Of a stretch of 5,086 bases of DNA, positions 1 to 4,045 are shown piece by piece. Origin of the DNA: an uncultured Bacilli bacterium (GTDB taxonomy: Bacteria; Bacillota_I; Bacilli_A; RF39; UBA660); contig CANRDR010000108.1 in assembly GCA_947629425.1 (NCBI GenBank), forward strand, positions 1 to 5,086. Reading direction: 5' to 3'. Position 1 is the first letter of the stretch, and every line of letters begins with the position of its first letter. The notes beneath the pieces are model-generated. The model was not told where the DNA came from and searched no databases. It saw only the letters and a program-made list of their open reading frames with translations. Both the position numbers and the translations under genes were made by a program.

Positions 1-62
1 GGTTATATAATTCAATCCTTCGTATATAATTTTTAATTTTTTGAGTACTTTCTTACTCTACT
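1..62 (-). other. Non-coding leader at the left edge, probably of a minus-strand gene outside the window
   Basis: No gene is supported here. Reading on the minus strand from the putative start near 59, the leader holds a small hairpin (GAGTA with TACTC, at 57-53 and 46-42) and a GAAGGA Shine-Dalgarno-like motif (21-16). That motif is in the loop of a 7-bp AT-only hairpin (TTATATA at 3-9 with TATATAA at 23-29). No ATG follows within the window. If the motif is used, the start would be at least 15 bases away or be a TTG immediately after it, neither ideal. On the plus strand the same AT hairpin is followed by T-rich sequence and could be a weak terminator for a convergent gene. Confidence 0.3.
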
Positions 63-91
63 TAAATGATACTACAAATATTTATCATTTA
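63..91. repeat. 9-bp inverted repeat overlapping the left-edge promoter
   Basis: TAAATGATA (63-71) and TATCATTTA (83-91) are perfect inverted copies separated by 11 bases. One arm covers the whole -10 hexamer of the putative promoter and the other reaches into its -35, the geometry of a repressor operator. It could equally act as an RNA hairpin, but no T tract follows it on either strand. I do not recognise a specific regulator box (no Spo0A box is seen). Confidence 0.45.
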
Positions 92-94
92 CAA
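66..94 (-). promoter_or_regulatory. Sigma-A-like promoter pointing out of the left edge
   Basis: On the minus strand TTGTAA (94-89) and TATCAT (71-66) are separated by exactly 17 bases, matching TTGACA and TATAAT at 4 and 5 of 6 positions. It begins right after the spoIVB terminator, which fits a new transcription unit reading leftwards. In AT-rich DNA such matches are common, so support is moderate. Confidence 0.4.
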
Positions 95-99
95 GTATT

Positions 100-130
100 A
101 AAAAAATAGAGAATTATTTTTCTCCACTTT
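100..130 (-). terminator. Intrinsic terminator of spoIVB, with the stop codon in its loop
   Basis: On the minus strand GAGAA (124-120) pairs with TTCTC (113-109) around a 6-base loop that contains the TAA stop (116-114). The stem extends outward through G-U and A-U pairs (125-130 with 108-103). The right arm merges into seven consecutive T residues (106-100). The left arm is made of the last sense codons of spoIVB. Confidence 0.65.
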
Positions 131-1079
131 CTAACATTGTTGTTATAAATATACCATATCCTGTCATTGGATTTGATACTATTACATGAGTTATTGCACC
201 ATATATTTTATTATCTTGTATTATTGGACTACCACTCATACCTTGTACTATACCCCCTGTTTTTTCTTTTAAATTTTTATCTGTTACTTCAAAACTTATA
301 TTTTTAATATCATTTGATTTATTTATTTTAGTTATATTTATTTCAAATTCTTGTACTTTTTCACCATCTAATACAGTATAAATACTTGCTTTACCTAATT
401 TTAAATCATCTGGATTACCTACTTCCATTAATTCTTTATTAGGTAATTTTGATTCATATATTCCATATATACCTGATATAGTATTTTTACTTACTTTTCC
501 AAATACTTTATTAGTATATAATTTAGCATTTTTAGTACCAGCATTACCAATACTTGATCTATCTATACTTGTAACACTACTTTCAAATATTTTACCAGTT
601 CTAACTTCTACACTTTTTAAACTATTAGATTCAATTATTTCATGTCCTAATGCACCAAATATATTAGTATTTGGATCTATATAAGTAAGAGTTCCTATTC
701 CACTAATAGAATCTTTAACATATAATCCTGTTTTATAAACATTATTATCTTTAATTAATTTAAAATCATAAGTTAATTCTTCATTATCTCTTTCTACAGT
801 AATTTTAACTTTATTATCTATTACATTTTTTTCAATAGAATTAACCATATCGTTTACTGTATATACTTTATCATCATTAATCTTTGTTATTACATCCCCT
901 ACTTTTAAATCATTAGTATTATATATATCATTTATTTTATAAAAACCTATTACAATAATACCATCATTATTAACTTCTATACCTATATTATCTCCTCCAG
1001 GAATAATATAATTAGAATATGCAAATACATTTAATGGAAATAATAACAAAATTAATATTATTATAAATTTCTTTTTCAT
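114..1079 (-). CDS. spoIVB: SpoIVB family serine peptidase (S55) with PDZ domain
   Basis: In B. subtilis SpoIVB is made in the forespore, secreted into the space between the two spore membranes, and cleaves SpoIVFA (and SpoIIQ), releasing SpoIVFB to activate pro-sigma-K. Here 321 residues begin with KKK and a hydrophobic stretch (5-20) ending VFA, a plausible signal peptide cleavage site. IIPGGDNIGIEV (25-36) is the family's IPGG motif. A PDZ domain covers about 30-110, with LKVGDVITKIN (58-68). The S55 peptidase domain (about 115-315) has ALGHE with His146, VTDKNL with Asp267, and GGIVQGMSGSPI with Ser282. These match His236, Asp363 and Ser378 of B. subtilis, and the Asp-to-Ser spacing of 15 is identical, so the triad is intact. 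The protein is about 100 residues shorter than the 426-residue B. subtilis one, mostly by a shorter N-terminal region. In B. subtilis spoIVB follows recN and precedes spo0A; here it directly follows xseB, and what lies beyond is not visible. Whether this organism sporulates cannot be told from the window. Confidence 0.93.
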   Translation of the reverse strand: MKKKFIIILILLLFPLNVFAYSNYIIPGGDNIGIEVNNDGIIVIGFYKINDIYNTNDLKVGDVITKINDDKVYTVNDMVNSIEKNVIDNKVKITVERDNEELTYDFKLIKDNNVYKTGLYVKDSISGIGTLTYIDPNTNIFGALGHEIIESNSLKSVEVRTGKIFESSVTSIDRSSIGNAGTKNAKLYTNKVFGKVSKNTISGIYGIYESKLPNKELMEVGNPDDLKLGKASIYTVLDGEKVQEFEINITKINKSNDIKNISFEVTDKNLKEKTGGIVQGMSGSPIIQDNKIYGAITHVIVSNPMTGYGIFITTMLESGEK

Positions 1080-1085
1080 ATATTA

Positions 1086-1090
1086 CCACC
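1086..1090 (-). promoter_or_regulatory. Ribosome binding site of spoIVB (GGTGG)
   Basis: GGTGG on the minus strand lies 6 bases before the ATG at 1079-1077. It is the same one-mismatch variant as the nusB site. It supports the start that places a signal peptide directly at the N-terminus. Confidence 0.6.
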
Positions 1091-1097
1091 ACTATTA

Positions 1098-1109
1098 TTT
1101 TGTACAAAA
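1098..1109. repeat. Perfect 12-bp palindrome upstream of spoIVB
   Basis: TTTTGTACAAAA is a perfect palindrome, centred about 24 bases upstream of the spoIVB start, in the gap where its promoter or operator would be. In DNA this AT-rich, such short palindromes arise by chance, so a regulatory role is only possible. I could not place a convincing sigma-A, sigma-E or sigma-G promoter for spoIVB in this 58-base gap. Confidence 0.2.
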
Positions 1110-1114
1110 AACAT

Positions 1115-1139
1115 AAAAAAAAAGAACCAATTTATGGCT
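1115..1139 (-). terminator. Short hairpin with T9 tract after xseB, a probable intrinsic terminator
   Basis: On the minus strand AGCCA (1139-1135) pairs with TGGTT (1129-1125), 5 bp including one G-U pair, around a 5-base loop. One C and then nine consecutive T residues (1123-1115) follow. The left arm starts inside the TAG stop of xseB. The stem is short, so termination may be incomplete and spoIVB may receive read-through, but the uninterrupted T9 tract is strong support. Confidence 0.55.
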
Positions 1140-1359
1140 AATTTTCTGGAATGGTAAAATCTGTTAAATTACCATTTTCTTCTAGTATTTTATTTACTGA
1201 ATTAGTAGCATGTGTTAATTTATCATTACATATTTTTACCATTTTCATAGTTTCTTCATATTTTTTTATACTTGTTTCTAAATCAACATTTCCATTTTCT
1301 AAATCTTTTATATTATTTTCAATCATTGATAATAATTCATCAAATTTTTTTTCTTCCAT
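1138..1359 (-). CDS. xseB: Exodeoxyribonuclease VII small subunit
   Basis: XseB is the small helical subunit that binds along the coiled coil of XseA to form exonuclease VII. The 73 residues are the usual family length. The family signature is visible: FDELLSMIENNIKDLENGNVDLETSIKKYEETMKMVKICNDKL (about 6-48) follows the pattern of two antiparallel helices, with the leucine heptads, the short E-x-G turn and the YEEGM-like motif (here YEETM). The short tail from about residue 60 is not conserved in the family. The ATG overlaps the xseA TAA by one base (TAATG) and has its own strong Shine-Dalgarno. The gene ends in TAG, the only TAG stop here, and a hairpin with a T tract begins within that stop codon, so this is the end of the nusB-xseA-xseB unit. 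Confidence 0.93.
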   Translation of the reverse strand: MEEKKFDELLSMIENNIKDLENGNVDLETSIKKYEETMKMVKICNDKLTHATNSVNKILEENGNLTDFTIPEN

Positions 1360-2618
1360 TATTTTATCTCCTTTACTATAGCTTCTATTTCGCCTTTATA
1401 TAATTTTATATTTATAGTATCATTTATTTTTATATCTTTTTTTAATTTTACTACTTTACCATCTTTTTTTACTATACTATATCCTTTACTTAATATATTT
1501 AATGGATTAAGTAATGTTAATTTATTTAATAAAAGTTCATATGTATTATTATATTGTGTTATAAATGTATCTGGATTATTAAGTACATGACTTTGTTTTA
1601 TATTATTAAATAATCTTGTATTTTTATCTAATATATATTTTATATTTGTATTTAATTTATTAATTAAATTATCTAATTTTTGTTCTCTTATTTCAAATGT
1701 TGCTAAAGGATTAGTAAGTACATAATTTGATTTATAGTTTTCTAATTTTTTTATGTTTATATTTAATATATTTGACATATCTTTATTTAATCTTAAGTTT
1801 AATTGATTGATAAAGTTTTTTACATCTTTCATATTTGGTACAGCCATTTCTGCTGCTCCTGTTGGTGTAGGTGCTCTTAAGTCTGCTACAAAATCACTTA
1901 TTGTAAAATCTATTTCATGTCCTACGGCACTTATTATTGGAGTGTTTGCGTTATATATTGCACGAGCAACTATTTCTTCATTAAAACTCCATAAATCTTC
2001 AATAGAGCCGCCTCCACGACCGACGATTAATAAATCTAAATTATATGTATCTGCTTTCTTTATTTGTTCAACTATATTTTGACTAGCAGATTCTCCTTGT
2101 ACTAAACTTGGAAAAAGTATAGTTTCAACAGTTGGAAATCTTCTTTTAATAGTGCTTAAAATATCTCTTATTGCAGCCCCTGTTGGTGCTGTTATTATTC
2201 CTATTTTTTCTGGAAATTTTGGTATAGACTTTTTATGTTCTTGATTAAATAAACCTTCTTCTTTTAATTTCTTTTTTAATTCTTCAAATTTTAAATAAAG
2301 ATTACCTACGCCATCTTCTTGCATATTTGTTATATATATTTGATAACCACCATTTGGTTCATAAATACTAACTCTTCCAGTTACTAATACTTTCATTCCA
2401 TCTGCGGGTACAAAATTTAGTTTTGATGCATTAGTTTGAAACATTACTGCATTTATTCTACTTGTTTCATCTTTTAAAGTAAAATATAAGTGTCCTCTAG
2501 TATGTCCTTTAAAATTAGATATTTCTCCTTTTAAATTTAATATTTGTATATTAGGATCAGTATCAAATTTGTGTTTTAAATATCTATTTAAAGTACTAAC
2601 AGTTATATATCTTTCCAT
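1359..2618 (-). CDS. xseA: Exodeoxyribonuclease VII large subunit
   Basis: XseA is the catalytic subunit of exonuclease VII, which degrades single-stranded DNA from both ends in a metal-independent way and acts in mismatch repair and DNA damage processing. The 419 residues start with an OB-fold DNA-binding domain (about 4-100, with GEISNFKGHTRGHLYFTLKD). The catalytic core follows (about 130-260), with APTGAAIRDIL (144-154), GRGGGSIEDLWSFN (200-213), SAVGHEIDFTISDFVADLRA (230-249) and the PTPTGAAE region. Asp152, Arg201, His234 and Asp237 correspond by position to the E. coli active-site residues Asp155, Arg205, His238 and Asp241, so the enzyme should be active. The coiled-coil region (about 262-370) is Asn/Lys-rich, and the C-terminus (about 380-410, with LSKGYSIV) is typical of the family. 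There is no strong Shine-Dalgarno, only a weak GGA in the end of nusB, so expression probably relies on coupling from nusB through the TAATG overlap. Confidence 0.97.
   Translation of the reverse strand: MERYITVSTLNRYLKHKFDTDPNIQILNLKGEISNFKGHTRGHLYFTLKDETSRINAVMFQTNASKLNFVPADGMKVLVTGRVSIYEPNGGYQIYITNMQEDGVGNLYLKFEELKKKLKEEGLFNQEHKKSIPKFPEKIGIITAPTGAAIRDILSTIKRRFPTVETILFPSLVQGESASQNIVEQIKKADTYNLDLLIVGRGGGSIEDLWSFNEEIVARAIYNANTPIISAVGHEIDFTISDFVADLRAPTPTGAAEMAVPNMKDVKNFINQLNLRLNKDMSNILNINIKKLENYKSNYVLTNPLATFEIREQKLDNLINKLNTNIKYILDKNTRLFNNIKQSHVLNNPDTFITQYNNTYELLLNKLTLLNPLNILSKGYSIVKKDGKVVKLKKDIKINDTINIKLYKGEIEAIVKEIK
1368..1374 (-). promoter_or_regulatory. Strong Shine-Dalgarno of xseB inside the end of xseA
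   Basis: AAAGGAG on the minus strand lies 8 bases before the xseB ATG (1359-1357), within the last codons of xseA. It is the best ribosome binding site in the window and supports the xseB start. The contrast with the weak xseA site would favour more small subunit than large, as expected for exonuclease VII, which binds several XseB per XseA. Confidence 0.75.
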
Positions 2619-3013
2619 TATTCATCATCCATTATATGTTGTAATACTGCATTAATCATATTTTTTACAGATTCATCACTATATTTTTTAGCAAGTTCTA
2701 CTGCTTCATTTATTATAACTATTTTAGGAGTATCAGTATATAACATTTCATATATAGCCATTCTTAATATAGAAGCACCTAAATTATCTAATCTATTTAT
2801 TTTCCAATTTTTTAAATATTTATTAGCAGTAGTATCTATTTCATCAATATGACTAATAGTACCTTTTACAATTTCATTTACAAATTCATTAGAAATATCA
2901 ATATTTTCTTTTATAACATTATCTATATTAAAATCAAAATTATTTTTTTTATACATTTCAATTTGATATAAAATAGTCATTATTTTTTCTCTTAATTCAC
3001 TTCGTTTTGCCAT
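2618..3013 (-). CDS. nusB: Transcription antitermination factor NusB
   Basis: NusB is a small all-helical RNA-binding protein that pairs with NusE (ribosomal protein S10) on boxA RNA and supports antitermination of rRNA operons in the cytoplasm. At 131 residues the length is normal for the family. The N-terminal helix SELREKIMTILYQIE (residues 5-19) matches the family's R-x-x-A-x-Q-x-LYQxE region. The diagnostic C-terminal half is clear: LKNW (67-70), INRLDNLGASILRMAIYEM (72-90), and VIINEAVELAKKYS (99-112). The usual FVNG near the end is changed to MINA (119-122), a mild deviation. The gene follows its own promoter and Shine-Dalgarno. Its TAA overlaps the xseA ATG by one base (TAATG), so the two are probably translationally coupled. 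NusB next to exonuclease VII genes is a conserved Firmicutes arrangement, although folD, which lies between them in B. subtilis, is absent here. Confidence 0.93.
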   Translation of the reverse strand: MAKRSELREKIMTILYQIEMYKKNNFDFNIDNVIKENIDISNEFVNEIVKGTISHIDEIDTTANKYLKNWKINRLDNLGASILRMAIYEMLYTDTPKIVIINEAVELAKKYSDESVKNMINAVLQHIMDDE

Positions 3014-3018
3014 TTAAA

Positions 3019-3024
3019 CCACCT
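3019..3024 (-). promoter_or_regulatory. Ribosome binding site of nusB (AGGTGG)
   Basis: AGGTGG on the minus strand lies 5 bases before the ATG at 3013-3011 and differs from AGGAGG at one base. It fixes the nusB start. If the predicted promoter is used, this site would be at the extreme 5' end of the mRNA. Confidence 0.65.
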
Positions 3025-3029
3025 AGACA

Positions 3030-3058
3030 ATTATATCATGATTTTAATAAATTAAAAA
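3030..3058 (-). promoter_or_regulatory. Extended -10 promoter for nusB-xseA-xseB
   Basis: The minus strand carries TGATATAAT (3038-3030), a perfect TATAAT preceded by the TG-N extended -10 element. A -35 at 17-bp spacing would be TTTTTA (3058-3053), a poor match that lies in the T tract of the preceding terminator. Extended -10 promoters tolerate a weak -35. Transcription would start near 3024-3023, at or inside the nusB Shine-Dalgarno sequence. Confidence 0.6.
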
Positions 3059-3078
3059 GTAGACATTTTATTCTACTT
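3050..3078 (-). terminator. Intrinsic terminator of the repeat-protein gene, with the stop codon in its loop
   Basis: On the minus strand AAGTAGA (3078-3072) pairs with TCTACTT (3063-3057), a perfect 7-bp stem with an 8-base loop. The loop contains the TAA stop at 3070-3068. The stem is followed by further T residues in a T/A-rich tail (3056-3047). The stem is AT-rich, so its strength is moderate, but its position exactly at the gene end supports the call. Confidence 0.65.
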
Positions 3079-4045
3079 CATATGGTTCTTGTTTTGTACC
3101 ATTACCTGATACATATTCTATATCTTTATTTAATACTATAGATGGTCTGGCACTCATTTCACTAATATCAACATTTTTACTGCCTAAACTAGATGTACTA
3201 TTATTCTTAGTGCTATCACGCACATAAATGGACCAATCTAATACATTATTTGACTGATAGTAAAGTGACAATGTCCACCAAAATAAATTATCTACCCATA
3301 AATAGTATGAAGTGTTAGATTGATTATTAAGTGATGCTCCTGCAAATGCTGCTTCATCTGCTGTTAATGTACTTATATAACTTGTATATGTTTTATTATT
3401 TTCTATTTTATTTGGTATAAGTGTTGCATATTTATTTTGATTATTAATATTTATTCTTGAACCTACTTCATAATAACTTCCTGATGAATCTTCTACTCCA
3501 TTAGCATTATATTTGGTTGTTTGATCACCTAATTGCCATGTTTCTTTTTTTAATTTATCTTTTTGATTTTCAAAATTTTCTTCAAACCAACTTTCAAATT
3601 TATTTTTCATACATGTTTCTTTATCATTTGTGCAATTTTCATAATCTGCCTTTTTTATTCCATTTTCCTCTTTGTATCCATATGTTATATTTTGTACTTC
3701 ACCTACAGATGTATTTTCTGCAGAAGATATTGAATTTTTACAAGTACTATTTTTATCATAAAGTATTAGTTTTACTGAACCATCACCTTCTATTCTAACA
3801 ATCCTCCAACACATTTCATTAAAGTTTAAATAATTATCTTCTATATCGCCTCTAAAGTAGTATGATTGTCCTAATGTATCTTCTGTTATTGATAGTGTTC
3901 TTTCATTTTCGCCACTTACTTGTTGTGCTGGTATTGTTTCTGGTACTGGTGATAATTTTGTTGTATTCGTTGTATCATTCTCATCTCTTATATCTTGTGC
4001 ATTTTTTATTATATTATATGCCAATGTACCATTCTCAAATGGGTT
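3068..4045 (-). repeat. Repeat unit 2 of the two-domain surface protein (linker plus domain)
   Basis: This unit covers 325 codons plus the stop, from NPFENGTLAY to the C-terminus. The domain begins with VSGENERT at 3919, exactly 323 codons after the matching start in unit 1. Its four cysteines (MCW, STC, ENC, ETC) have the same pair spacings as in unit 1: 23 residues for the first pair and 7 for the second. It ends in SGNGTKQEPYEVE, equivalent to the SGDGTKNNAYKV end of unit 1, which shows that the C-terminus coincides with a domain boundary and is not a truncation. Confidence 0.85.

Noticed and set aside
1..36. 3' end of a plus-strand gene entering from the left (open frame to TAA at 34-36)
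   Set aside because: Only 11 codons are visible, with no recognisable sequence. An open stretch this short is uninformative, although the following T-rich hairpin keeps the possibility alive.
1076..1114. 12-codon upstream reading frame on the minus strand whose TGA overlaps the spoIVB ATG (ATGA)
   Set aside because: Its ATG is preceded only by the T9 tract, with no Shine-Dalgarno, and lies in the presumed terminator tail. A regulatory leader peptide is not supported.
1151..1381. Plus-strand open frame of 76 codons, hydrophobic
   Set aside because: It is antisense to xseB and the end of xseA; the apparent hydrophobicity is the complement of charged helical codons.
1807..2082. Plus-strand open frame of 91 codons
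   Set aside because: It lies opposite the most conserved catalytic part of xseA, which fully explains the sequence constraint.
3517..3798. Plus-strand open frame of 93 codons
   Set aside because: It is antisense to unit 2 of the repeat protein; the Phe/Leu/His-rich translation resembles no family and follows from the base composition.
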